Assembly: GCA_021234155.1 (NCBI GenBank)
Contig: JAJEKV010000039.1
Coordinates: 11,173,077 to 11,237,076, forward strand
Source of the DNA: Isoetes taiwanensis
Lineage: Eukaryota > Streptophyta > Lycopodiopsida > Isoetales > Isoetaceae
Length of the DNA: 64,000 bases
Direction of reading: 5' to 3'
In this document: one piece after another, positions 1 through 10,606 of the stretch
How the letters are laid out: every line of letters begins with the position of its first letter
How positions within the stretch are numbered: the first letter of the stretch is position 1
Notes under the pieces: model-generated
Told to the model about the DNA's origin: nothing
Seen by the model: only the letters and a program-made list of their open reading frames with translations
Database searches by the model: none
Position numbers and translations under genes: made by a program

Positions 1-179
1 AATCAGAAGCTTATGCTACTATTAGAAACTATTAAGTTCAAGTACAAAGATATCATAGCTGTTTTGCCATGCAACTCTTAAGAAAGTTCAAAAAAACATT
101 ATTATAGAGGTTAAGAAGTATAAGAATTATATATACAAAGATAAATAAGTTCAAAAATATCATATGTTTGGATAAAAAA

Positions 180-430
180 AAATCACAGTCTAAGGATTTT
201 TAAGGATTTTTAAAGATTTTTAAGGATTTTTAAGGATTTTAAAGATTTTTAACGTATTTTATATAAAATACGTTTTTAAAGATTTTTTCAAAAATTTTAA
301 AAATCTTCAAAAAATCTTAAAAAACGTTTTTTAAACGTACGGATTTTGACGTACTTAACAACATTGATACCGTGCCTGGTCGCGGTATAAATTTATACCG
401 TGCCTGGTCGCGGTATAAATTTATACCGTG
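180..430. repeat. AT-rich simple repeats and palindromic 28-bp tandem
   Basis: Positions 195-300 are built from repeated TTTTAAGGATTT-like words followed by their inverse. At about 369-430 a 28-bp unit is repeated twice and starts a third time. Each unit is itself an inverted repeat, with CGGTATAAATTTAT facing ATAAATTTATACCG. The core ATAAATTTAT recurs at about 1470, 1530, 1560, 1590 and, with changes, at 1615 and 2377. No gene is seen here. Confidence 0.75.
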
Positions 431-639
431 TTGAGTCGCCGTGCCCATCCTCTTACGCCATTCAGCACTAAACTTCGTTTGACCGTTTACAGGTGTGGGA
501 TCTTCAAGAAAGAATTTTTTGTATGTTCAAGATGGGGAGCTCAAAGAACAAGCTAAAGACGCAGGAAAGAAACCAAAGAAAGGTGGTGAATCAAAACCAA
601 AAAATATGAGCATTGTACCACCGGACTTGATTCTGGGGT

Positions 640-1320
640 CTTAAAAGCAAAAGAAATATTTGTTCGCTGTTGGAAAAAGTAGTTGCCAAAGAATTCACAT
701 TAGGCGAGATGGCCAAGGAAGCTAAAACGTAAGCCTCACTTGCTATGCCATGTTTTTTCTACCTTTTTGTCTTACAATATTTTTCCCTTTGCTGGATCAA
801 AAAGACATTGTCACTTGCGGGCCGAGTTAATCAACCTAGAAGATGGGAGGAGTGCAAACTTTGTACCCAAGTTGTACCACAGACAGTATCATCGAGAGCA
901 CGCAGATTAACCCGGTGGCTGGGTAAGTTTTGCAAAAAATATGTTATGTGTTTGTGCCTTTGTCTCACATTACTCTTCTGAGAACAAGAAGAAGGGGCTA
1001 CCCAATTGGATTTTTGAACCTGGTTCAGTAGGGCCAAGGAAGAGAGGCAAAGGTTAAAGGCAATTGAGCAGGGTAGAGAGGTCGCCACTTCCAATTTTTT
1101 TGTACATATGAGAGATTTACCACATTTGGTCGGGGCGTCCAATCTGAGGGGTTGTTGAGGGTGATTGTACAAGGTTTGGGGACTCTTTTAGACAAGCAAC
1201 ATTTTACATTATGCATTGCAGATATTCCTTATGGATTTAAAATCTGAGGATAGCGCTTTTGATGAGGAGGCTTTCACTCACGTGCAAGTCCGGTCTTTCT
1301 GGATGGCCTCAAAGAAGTCG
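640..1320 (+). pseudogene. Unrecognised exon-like coding relic
   Basis: Short open segments on the plus strand read like protein but are separated by stops. One segment at about 660-708 ends at a GTAAGC donor-like site. Another at about 818-925 contains LINLEDGRSANFVPKLYHRQ. A third at about 1030-1155 contains EERQRLKAIEQGREVA, and a fourth runs from about 1229. They could be exons of an unknown gene or remnants of an unknown transposon. No family was recognised, and codon continuity between the segments cannot be confirmed without alignment. Confidence 0.25.
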
Positions 1321-2035
1321 ACATCGAAAACCGGAGGGTCATCATTTTTCATTCGACCTTCGGGCGATGTCGGTGCTTAAACCTATGGGAGGCGATGCAG
1401 AACGCCCGGCCCAAAAGCTGCGTTTGGTAAGCTTCACAATTAACGTTTTTTGTTTTCACGGTAACTCCACGTATAAATTTATACCATATCTGTCTTAAGG
1501 TTTAAATTTTAAAGGTGGAACAACCGTGGTATAAATTTATCTGATAAGGCAATAATGCGTATAAATTTATCACGACTTTTGCCGTGGTATAAATTTATCT
1601 GACAAGGCAACCGTGGTATAAGTTTATACCGCCACACTCTTGGGCTAACTTATTTTCCTTGTTTTCTTTTTACTAATTTCTAATTTCTATATTGCTTGGC
1701 GGGCTTAAAACAAGCGTCCAAGGGTCATGGTGGTGGTCCGCGCTTTAGTGAAATTTGTTTGAGCATTTTCATATAGGTTTTTCTGGTAGCGGGCGCCAAA
1801 AAACCATGGTTCATTTTAACACGCGGAATGAAAAGACTCCTCCCACGCAATGCATTTTAGTTCCCAATTTGTTTTTGCGAGAAATTAAGAGACCCACAAA
1901 TGACAATTTGTGGTGTCCCATTATCGAAACCCACAAGTGGCTTATTAATAATTTGATCTGATGGTTTTCTACGGAATTTGGATCCTAGATGCCTTTTCGG
2001 ATCGGGCACCCAGCGGTTTCCCTTAAGCGGGCGCA

Positions 2036-2380
2036 ATGTCGATCTCCGTCGACATAGACCCGGATAAAGTAAGCTTCATCGGGGACGGGATAAGCTCTTG
2101 CGAATCCTTTCCCTCGATGAAAACGAGGAACTGGGAGCAAAGAACGGTGCCAGCGATGCTAAGGGCACTTACACGTAAATACGACCTCCACTTACGGGGA
2201 AGAAGAGATGAGGAGGTGGAGTTTGTTGACTTGGAGCCTGTGGTGCCCGAGCCAGAGAAACCGCCTGTGCCAATAGGTTTGGAATCAGAAGGAGGCGTCT
2301 TAGCTGTTGTAAGCTCGCAAGAGCCAGATCTCAAAGGGTACGAGAGTCCGTGGATTTGGGAAGAACCACCTCTCGTATAA
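2036..2380 (+). CDS. Hypothetical acidic, proline-rich protein segment
   Basis: This open frame of 114 codons starts with ATG and is richer in GC than its surroundings. The product has an acidic, proline-rich middle (roughly residues 62-83, with VPEPEKPPVPIG) and no signal peptide or membrane segment. No domain was recognised. The opposite strand is also open over most of the same span, so the frame could be fortuitous. It lies at the right end of the 0.37-2.4 kb region that repeats the ATAAATTTAT palindrome, and that motif recurs right after its stop codon. It may belong to the same unknown element. Confidence 0.25.
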   Translation: MSISVDIDPDKVSFIGDGISSCESFPSMKTRNWEQRTVPAMLRALTRKYDLHLRGRRDEEVEFVDLEPVVPEPEKPPVPIGLESEGGVLAVVSSQEPDLKGYESPWIWEEPPLV

Positions 2381-2849
2381 ATTTACGCTGATGAGTTCTT
2401 AACCACTTTCATTGTAAACTATGTGCTAAGTAATATTATAATTTATTTTGATGAAGATTTTTAAACTGAAAGCTTTGTCTCTCTAACAATGCTTAATTGA
2501 AACAACTCTTTCTTGCTCCAGGAGTTCACACTCTTTGTCTTTCCAATGTTTGACTTTTTTAGTACTTCTATTAAGCTTGCAAAAAAACAATCTATATTTT
2601 CTTCTGTTTTTAACAATAAATACTTACTGAGTTATCAAAGTTAATGTCTCTCTCCTTAAAACAAGCATTTTTTTTTTTTGCCCTTCTTTTAAAATGAAAA
2701 AGCTTTAAAAATGTTGCTTTTTTGGGGGTATCCCGAATGCTAATTGCTCAACAATCTATTTTGCTCCCTATTTTGTGTGTTTTTTTTTAAGTTTTCAATT
2801 TTTATAAAGGAATCTTTCAAACGCACTTCTTAAATAAGTGCGTTTCATT

Positions 2850-3635
2850 TTAAACCTTGTTATTTCCTTCATCTTTCTTTGGATGTTCCCCTTGCCTCAT
2901 TATCATTCCTTGCAATGTGGCCAACTTTGTTACATTTGTAATAAGTTCTTGTCTCTGTTCTCTCTCTTCTTGCATACAAGCCAGAGGAGTCTTTGTTCGC
3001 CCTCGCTCGGGTCTTCTCCTACTTGTTCTTACCGCTTCCTCTTGCAAGATTTGCATGCAGGTCCAGTCAAGACATACTTCCTTTGCTCCGCCTATGACCG
3101 CGCTCTTACTCCGTCAAATGCTCAAATGTTGATGGCAATCCAACAACTAGGGCTCCTACAATTGCATCATCAAGTAACGGTTTCCCCATTGCAATTGTTT
3201 TGTTGTAAATATTTGAGTGTATAGCATCACTTGTTGAGAGAACTGATCTTTTTTTAAAGCATTAACCAAATAATCCCACGTTTCTTTAGTCGTGGCAGCC
3301 TCTTCAATGTATAAGATTTGCCCATCATTCACATATTTCATGAGTTGATTCTTTATTTTCCAATTCAACTGCTTCCACTTATCCATCTCCTCCTTGAATC
3401 CACTGTCTTCTTTCTTGAAGACTGGAGCAATCTCCTCTCCGAGCATACTCCCCCCCCCCAAAAAAAAAGTTCCTTCTCTGCTTTGATAAGCCAAACATAG
3501 GAATTCGTAGCAGTTAGCTTTTCGATTGATCTTTTCTTAGATATAGTGAAAGTGATCCTTTCTTCCCATAATCGATCTCTCTGATGTAATCTTTGATTCA
3601 AAGATCCAGCTCTGATACCATTAAAGAACAAGAAA
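2850..3635 (-). pseudogene. Copia-type retrotransposon gag fragment, broken
   Basis: Read on the minus strand, 3494-3156 encodes a Copia Gag (UBN2-like) stretch including WKIKNQLMKYVNDGQILYIE and AATTKETWDYLVNALK. Nucleotides near 2950-2870 encode a decayed zinc knuckle, YYKCNKVGHIARND. The first and last Cys of the CCHC pattern are replaced there by Tyr and Asn. A G/A homopolymer run near 3450 disrupts the frame. A primer binding site lies immediately upstream at 3607-3621. Protease, integrase and RT are absent, so only the 5' end of the element is kept. Confidence 0.8.
3607..3621 (-). other. Primer binding site (initiator tRNA-Met type)
   Basis: The minus strand reads TGGTATCAGAGCTGG. TGGTATCAGAGC is the standard plant Copia primer site complementary to the 3' end of initiator tRNA-Met. 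It lies between the putative LTR (right) and the gag fragment (left), which fixes the element on the minus strand. Confidence 0.85.
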
Positions 3636-3820
3636 TATCAAGAACAAGAAGACGCGCCAATGTTCACCACAAAAGCTCTCTCCTACACTTTCTGTTAAGG
3701 TTAAATAAAGAGGCTACAACGGGCTATTTGCCACATCATTGATTCTGTTAAAAGTCTAACTAACTTACTAAATACTAACAGATCATATTTCCTTCTATTA
3801 CAATGATGTGTTCCAATAGC
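3622..3820 (-). repeat. Probable short Copia 5' LTR
   Basis: This segment sits between the primer binding site and a TTGGAACACATCATTG-like start near 3818. About 200 bp would be short but normal for small Copia LTRs. It contains a TTTATTTAAC sequence that could act as a TATA element. No second LTR copy was found in the window, so the outer boundary is an estimate. Confidence 0.5.
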
Positions 3821-4922
3821 AAGAAAGTATGACAATTATATTTTGATATTTACTGGATTCAAGGTTGCTTGATTCCACAAATGAGAGTCTGTTGAATATA
3901 TTGTTAGGCGTGACTCCATTGCGTATCTTCATAATCTGCAAGCTTTTATATGAATATCGCTTCAATCCGGTCTGATAAACAGAAGCAAATTAATTTATCA
4001 CTCAAATGCCTGCAAGATATCATAGATACTGCAGATAGCCATCCATACCTGTAGCTCTCTAGGAAAATGTAAAAGGACGAGCATAGCGTTGCTTGGCAGA
4101 TCACTGCCTAAGCCTTTCTATGATGGGCAACTGCACTAAGCAATGAAATAATACAGGAAAAGCATGACAAATTTATAGCCAGCTGCCCTAAGAAACCTGC
4201 AAAATATAAGTACCTACGAGTTGAAAACTACACACAGGATCTGCCATGTCGGGGCAAAAATAAAGAAGGAAATGGCATTGCCGACTGCAAAACCCTAAAT
4301 GCATATCCTAGGTGGCAGAGGAGGATTGCCACCATTGCCAATGCCGACCTGTTAAAAAGGGAAAGGGTTTAGAGACTCCAGACCGATTGAAGAAGCTTCA
4401 AAAGTTCATAGATGCAGCATCCCACATTGATTGCTTTGCTTCAATTTCTGTTGCCCTAGAAAAACATGTGAGAAGATCAAATAGGAGGAAAATAAAACTC
4501 CTTCCATAGCCAAGACCGAGATCTGATTCAGACTTCACTTCATGGCATCTCGCATAATCACGAAGTGGTCTGATATCTTTATCTGGTCTTGCTCAAAGAA
4601 CAAAGCAGGGATTGCTTGTGTGAGCACCTTATTTTTCAACCATGCTCATGTTTGAACTAGCGCAAAATCAGAAATGTGTTTTTGGGTTGCCCCTAGGGGG
4701 GCAAGCCCCTGTTGATGTGGGTTTTTGGCATATTCTAAGTATATGTCAATATATGCTTGGAATATGCCAATGACTGCTCCAAACCCATTATTGAGAGTAA
4801 ATTGGTGGTCAAATCTGTTCATGAGCAGCCCCTCTAAACCGGTTAACTGGTGTTCTAATCTGTTCCTCCAAAACGCTGCCCCATAACACTTTGCACAGCA
4901 CTTCAAACCACTTCCGTGGATA

Positions 4923-5309
4923 CTAGCCAAAACGTTTTACGGTTACCGCTTGTAAATCCATGGAACATCTCCAGCCTGATCGCCAGCCTGATGGAACTTG
5001 TTTGGAGCTACTCCATGGATACATGGGCGGGATAAGGAGATTAACACCCTTTTGTTCAGAATCAAAGGCCGCAACTGGACGGCCATCAGCAAATCCGGAA
5101 CTGATTGCTTCAGTAAATCCTCGTTTAGCCCTGGAAACTACACCCTTGGCTATGGCTGTACCATATGCAACATTTCTTCCATTTCTCGCCGCTGCAGCAT
5201 ACTCTTCGCATTTAGGAAGAGTGTTGCAAGACTGGGCAGCTCCAAAACGCATGCAAAAGAGCCCCATTATCAACAAACCCATCACAAATGATGTCGTCTT
5301 GCTGCCCAT
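4923..5309 (-). CDS. Putative small secreted protein
   Basis: The ATG at 5309 opens a frame of about 128 codons. It begins with a good signal peptide: MGSKTTSF, then a hydrophobic run VMGLLIMGLF, then a small-residue cleavage region ending GAAQS. The next part has two cysteines in SCNTLPKCEEYAAA. I chose this ATG over one 69 bases upstream because it puts the hydrophobic segment at the N terminus. A TATATAAG box lies at 5369-5362 on the same strand, which would give a very short leader. The C-terminal half (KGVVSRAKRGF onward) looks low in constraint, so a splice site may end the true exon earlier. No family was recognised. Confidence 0.4.
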   Translation of the reverse strand: MGSKTTSFVMGLLIMGLFCMRFGAAQSCNTLPKCEEYAAAARNGRNVAYGTAIAKGVVSRAKRGFTEAISSGFADGRPVAAFDSEQKGVNLLIPPMYPWSSSKQVPSGWRSGWRCSMDLQAVTVKRFG

Positions 5310-5361
5310 TTTTCTGCTTGATCGGATCAAACCGCTGCTTTTGCTCTCTGCATGGCCGCAT

Positions 5362-5369
5362 CTTATATA
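5362..5369 (-). promoter_or_regulatory. TATA box upstream of secreted-protein candidate
   Basis: TATATAAG on the minus strand lies 53-60 bases upstream of the ATG at 5309. That is consistent with a start of transcription near 5330-5340. Confidence 0.4.
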
Positions 5370-5399
5370 TTGTAACACTTTGCCCCTTGGTCTTCATCA

Positions 5400-7180
5400 T
5401 TTAATGTGGTGGTTGTATTTTCTATCTATAAAACAAAACCCTTACCTTACCTTGATTTAGCTACAAAACAAAACCCTTAGTCCCCTTACTTATTTCCTTG
5501 AGCCGTCTTTATAGAATTGTATTGAATTGACTGTCCTTATAGAGCCTGTCCCTTGCATCATCCACCACCTGGCCTATTCCTTTGCAAGGTATCAACTTAC
5601 AATCGAGACAACATTCCCTTTTGCATGGATATCATTATGCATGGATATCATTAGTGGGCCTGATTAATATATTACATTACATTTATACGTTACATTACAT
5701 TACATGATTAATACATTGTATTACATTACATTACATTATTTCCAATGGTCGTCCTCGTCTTCATCTTGGATATCACGAACTTTGGTGTTTGTGTGAACCA
5801 CATTAACCAAGAGCTTGCATTTCTGTCTCTGTTTACCAATTAGGAACACCTTCTTATCCCATGTTAATGTATCAAATATGAACAATCTATAGAAAATCAT
5901 GTATCATGTTTGGTTTACAGTGGGACATTACATTTAGACAACATTTTGCATGATTCCTTACAACCTTTCATAGCTAGCCTGAAGAATAGTAAATTCTTAA
6001 GCAGCGACATTCTTCGGCCTCTATCCTGACATTATGTTTTTATTAATATCACTGTAACAAAAAAGTCTTCTATAGACACCGAGCATATCAAGAGATGTGA
6101 ATAGATTCATGGAGGCAAGGAAAAACTTGTATCATTATTTGGCATACTCCCATGGTCAACCTGCAATGCTCGTTGAACAGATCGGTTCATCATCTGAATC
6201 TGATTTTCCTTTGTCAGCTTCAGTTATAATTGCCATGTGAGCATAGTAGCAAGCTCAATTTGCTGGAAAGGCTGTAGCTATGTTGTATGCACTGTATGTC
6301 GTCGAGATTTGAAGACATTTTTATGTCCCTTTAGGCAATAACAACAAAGCCACCAAAAAAACCTAAGACGATCTCCACGAAGCATATCCTTGTGATGACT
6401 GCCTCATCCCCAATATCCAAGTCGCCTACTTTTCTGATTTAAAGAAAGTTATTCCCTGCATACTTATTATAACAAGTGAAAATTTGCCATAAATTTCCGA
6501 TTCCAAACTGGACAAAAAACCACAAAAGTTTTAATAGTACTATTATAATATGTTGCTCCTCATAAGCTAGAATAATGCTAGCATGAACTTCAGAAAATCC
6601 TTATAAATTTGATAAATATAAACAGGATTACAAAAGTTAATTTGGGCCTACGAACACAATTTCTTTTGACACTATACTTGGATCAATTTAAAAAAAAAAA
6701 ACTTTGCTTTTGTGATAGCAAATTTCTTTTTATGATCCTAAAAATGCTCTCGTGATGTCATATTGTAGTATTTGGCATGGTCTTTAAAGCGTAACAACGC
6801 TGTAAATGGGTGTGCAAACGTGGTTGGAATAGTTGATCGTGGGCATATGCGTGGCATAACATATGCTTTAAAATATAACCAAGACAACTTGAGATTTCAA
6901 GATCTCGAGGAAAGAGGAAGGCATTTAAAATTACGACATTCATACGTGGTATATGTGTTGATATTGTCATTGGATATTTGTTCTGGCTAATCTATAGCTA
7001 TGCCACAAAAGCGTGACTTTATGAATGTTGGCACATCACATTACTGCTCCCATTTGATTATTTTACGAGCTCACTTGAATATTCTAGTTTATTCTTGTAT
7101 TTAGTTTTTGTCATAATCAATGTCTGTGGTGCTAAGATCATTGGTGAGACTAGTCAAATACTTTTTCTATTCCTAACCAT
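5400..7180. other. Intergenic stretch with (TACAT)n
   Basis: No gene is supported here. Positions 5670-5738 are an irregular TACAT/TTACA microsatellite. The remainder is AT-rich single-copy-looking sequence with only short frames. Confidence 0.6.
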
Positions 7181-7239
7181 TAGAGTTGTATTCATGTGCA
7201 AATGCATTGTACTCTAGAGTATGTATATATTGTTGTATA

Positions 7240-7727
7240 GGATTGAGCTATCACAACTACTATCCTACATACCTGCTCCTGATGCTCTCCCTCCAGATCC
7301 GGGCGCCTCCATGGTCTTCGACTCACAAGCTACTGTTCCTACTCCAAGAACGGGTCTACCCTGCTGGGGCTGCTGCACCAGCCTATGCCACAACGAACGA
7401 TGTTCGAAACGGGGTTTCGAACAAGTAGGTGAGTCTCTGGGTGCTAGGGCTGGAAAGAGGTCTAGGGTTAGGGTTTATGCCTATATAAGTTAGGTCCACC
7501 TAGGATGCCACGTGGCACCAATCGGGTGAGTCCTGTGTGGCGGTGCCCCAATAGGTTAAGGCCACGTGGATAATGGCTTAACCTATGGTTGGCTAAGTTA
7601 TGAGAATAACTTAGCCATGCCCCCTAGTGCCACAATCTATGGTATACAAGGCTATGAAGATAGACTTGTATGGTGACGGATCCAGGAATATACGTATTTA
7701 TGGCGTATATTCCCCTGGACCGTCACA
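7240..7727 (-). repeat. Relict Ty3/Gypsy LTR related to the 50-kb element
   Basis: On the minus strand the segment starts TGTGACGG at 7727 and opens with an imperfect hairpin (GTGACGG...CCGTCAC with an inner AATATACG/CGTATATT arm). This is the same layout as the LTR start at 50123. About 415 bases in, it carries ATGGAGGCGCC, also found in the LTRs at 50543 and 59031. Overall sequence identity is low, so it is a distinct or old relative. The downstream boundary was not found. Confidence 0.55.
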
Positions 7728-7899
7728 ACAATGTACTTACTCCAGAATAGGAGACTAATGATAAGAACCAATTTAAAGGAACTGAATCCAAATATATTCC
7801 CTCACTTCTAGCTCAATGGGGGCTCGTAAGCCATCAGTATCTTAGCCTGGGCCACAACAATAACACCGCGAGTAGATTAAAAAATGTAACATCTGCGAC

Positions 7900-8530
7900 A
7901 CTCCCATATATTCGACCATAGGAGTCAACTGGAACCAAGATGGCATGCCCTTTATCTAGGTGAGGGCCATGCACTGGAGTAGGGAGCTAAGAGGAGGCAC
8001 TGGCAATCCATCTATTAAATAAGCCTTATATCCAAGACCATGCCAGCTGAACCTCTGGACAATAAAAAAGATAGTGTTCAAGAGTCTCAGCATCTGAAAG
8101 GCAGAGCGGACATACAACAGATATGCGAAGATCATAATGATGCCGGAAGGCATTAACAAACAGGCACCTATGGATAACCTGTCACCAAACTACAGACAAT
8201 TTAGGATGGTGCAACTTATCCCAAAGCCAACACCATGTACGATGCACATTGGACTATGGAATCTACAGGCGCTACCCATCTGGCAATGGGAGGGGCTCTA
8301 GTGCTAAGAGAGGGTGATATACTATGCTGATAAAATGATTACCTTTGTGAATATTTTTTATGACAACTCCAAGGCAGCCTTTCTGTAACACCAAGCTTCA
8401 CTATAAGAGGCAAATTTTTTGCGGCCTTTTCTATATAGACACATTCCAGTGAGAGAGTAGAAATTTTGCCTGAAATTCATACCAAGACATTAAATGACTG
8501 GCTTCATACAATGCGTGAAGTGAATTGAAT
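7900..8530 (-). pseudogene. LINE RT C-terminal (zf-RVT) relic
   Basis: Minus-strand translation with several stops shows the C-terminal region of an L1-type LINE polyprotein. It includes CWLWDKLHHPKLS near 8235, VVCPLCLSDAETLEHYLFYC near 8115-8060 and a YEFQAKFLL-like match near 8480. The cysteine-histidine spacing fits the zf-RVT domain. There are in-frame stops throughout, so it is not functional. It is the same family as the copies at 10.6 and 37.7 kb. Confidence 0.75.
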
Positions 8531-8590
8531 TGAATTGAATTTAAAGACTATGTCGTTTGCTTTTATTCCTTTAATTGGGCTTTTTTTCTT

Positions 8591-8680
8591 TGCAGATAAC
8601 AAGACCTGGAACATATTGCAAAATTACCTCGGATAGGCTTTATACATTTGCAGATAACGAGACCTGGAACATATTGCAAA
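8591..8680 (+). repeat. Two-copy direct repeat, 58-bp period
   Basis: TGCAGATAAC(A/G)AGACCTGGAA and following bases occur at 8591-8622 and 8649-8680. The first copy is preceded by a pyrimidine run. Confidence 0.75.
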
Positions 8681-8893
8681 GACCAACTTCACAAGTTAAA
8701 ATTAAGGAAATGTTCGCACCTGCCACAATAAATTTCTTGGATTTTGCTAAACCGATTTGAAATTTACATGGATGTTTGCAATTTCTTCTATATGGGTTCA
8801 ATGTCTCGTTGTGAAAGTGACCATGATCATTGTAAAATTAGTGGGGGGAGGACCCACTTCAGCCATGTGCAAGCTTCGGTGGCGTCTCGTGGG

Positions 8894-9436
8894 CAGGGTT
8901 GCCCTTAAGGGGCTATTTATAGCCAAATGGCTATATTTTGAATATTTTTGAAAATGAGATACTAAAGCTGAATAGGTTACTATTGAAAATAAATTATATT
9001 CTTTCGCCAAACTTTTACCATTTCGTTCGCTCGCCTTTCTTAAATTAGCCATGCATTCTTAAGCTCAGATCTAGAGTTTCGCCTGCAGTTCCATGGATCT
9101 AAGTGTTTAGGATCATAGATTATCCCTTTAACAACATTTTAGATCAAGTAATTGTTTGCTAGCTTTAGTGGACCATAGTAGAATACTCATAAACTGAACA
9201 ACTACTCAAATTTTGCTAAACATAATAGATTTCCTTAATCCTGTAAGTTGTATGTGAATTGACATCTAATTTATTTATTTCAATTACCATATTAACGTTG
9301 GCAAGGTTCACCAGAGTTTCTATGAAACAATTCAAGTCGCAAAAAGTAATCGCCTACAAAATTAATATAGAAAGCTTATGATTCGCCTGACCTTCTAAAT
9401 CACGCCTATGCAGATATAGCCTTAAGGGCAACCCTG
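8894..9436. mobile_element. Non-autonomous hAT transposon (543 bp)
   Basis: The element has perfect 17-bp terminal inverted repeats, CAGGGTTGCCCTTAAGG at 8894-8910 and its complement at 9420-9436. An exact 8-bp target duplication CTCGTGGG flanks it at 8886-8893 and 9437-9444. An 8-bp duplication with CAGGG-type ends is diagnostic of the hAT superfamily. The interior is AT-rich with no transposase frame, so it would need a transposase supplied from elsewhere. Perfect ends and duplication point to a fairly recent insertion. Confidence 0.92.
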
Positions 9437-9452
9437 CTCGTGGGTGTTAAAA

Positions 9453-9453
<1 letters not shown>

Positions 9454-9506
<53 letters not shown>
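9454..9506. repeat. (ATCT)n microsatellite
   Basis: About 13 uninterrupted units of ATCT begin ten bases after the right hAT target duplication. Confidence 0.97.
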
Positions 9507-9856
9507 TTTGAGGACTAAATCTAAGCAATATTGATACTCCAAGAAGCTCTTCAAGTAATCATCCCCTATGCCTCCAAGACCAACTTTCTTTAGACTCCAT
9601 TTTCTTTCTCTGGTCTCCTTTTTTTGGTGATATGATTGATGCATGGTATGCTGATCCTAATAAATCAAAAGAAAAAAAAAAAGAAAAAAACTTTTACAAC
9701 TTCACTTTTTCCATCTCCCTTTTCTAAACAATTTTACAGCCTAAACATTAGTAAAAGTATCCAATAGTCATGGAAGCTGCAATACAATAAACTTGCCACA
9801 ATTTGTTTCATGTTGCGGGAGGGTATTCTCGCAATGGTTGGAAATAAGATTGTGTC

Positions 9857-9892
9857 TTGTATTGTATTGTATTGTATTGTATTGTATTGTAT
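9857..9892. repeat. (ATTGT)n microsatellite
   Basis: Seven near-perfect ATTGT units. The surrounding 9507-10589 has no supported gene, only short frames. A TTCGAACAATGG motif and a TGCTTTAACAATGGTTGTAAGG motif are each repeated at 10335-10600. Confidence 0.95.
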
Positions 9893-10606
9893 AAAAAATA
9901 GTACATTTGAGGGAGTTTGAGCAGCTTGTTTCCTTTAGTGGCCTTGTTTCTATTTTAGAATATTTTGGATGGCTTTTCTTGCAATGGTAAAAAAGGGAAA
10001 GAGATCTAGCGAATTCTTGGAAAGTCTTTGAAATGCAGACACGATTTCTTTGCTCTTATCTTCATCCCGATTGGAGGGGCCTTGTGCAGTTGGTACCCTG
10101 AAAGCAGAGTGGAGCATCTTCTGGTTATGGTGTCTTGCGCCATGGCAGCTTCGGAGCAGAGTGGAGCGCATCCAACATTTCTATTACAGTCTCGGATTTT
10201 GCATTGGCTGAGCTTTATGGTGAGCCTGCTGCCATAACGACTTGAGGGCAGAGGCCATAACTAGAGTTTGAGCACAGTTAGAGATGGCTTGCGGGCAGTC
10301 TCTGGTTTTTCCATCTCGGACTTTTCTAGGCATCTTTCCTGTTCGAACAATGGTTGTTCGAGCAGGGTAGCTGTTCGAACAATGGCTATAGGATTGTTGC
10401 AAATCTTGGGGCTCTAATGAGGCCATTGGGGCTTGGAGGTTCGAATACTCCGGCCTCTCTTTTTGGCGAGAGTGCTTCCAGCCTGTCTGATGCTCTATTT
10501 TTTTTATTGCTTGGACAATGGTTCGGGCTCCAATTTATTTAGCTGCTTTAACAATGGTTGTAAGGTCTATTTAGTTGCTTTAACAATGGTTGTAAGGCTA
10601 AATGTT

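Noticed and set aside
2850-3224. Plus-strand frames at 2838-3224
   Set aside because: They are antisense to the Copia gag and zinc-knuckle region.
10028-10560. Short frames at 9950-10618
   Set aside because: Overlapping short frames on both strands with no domain; not supported as genes.
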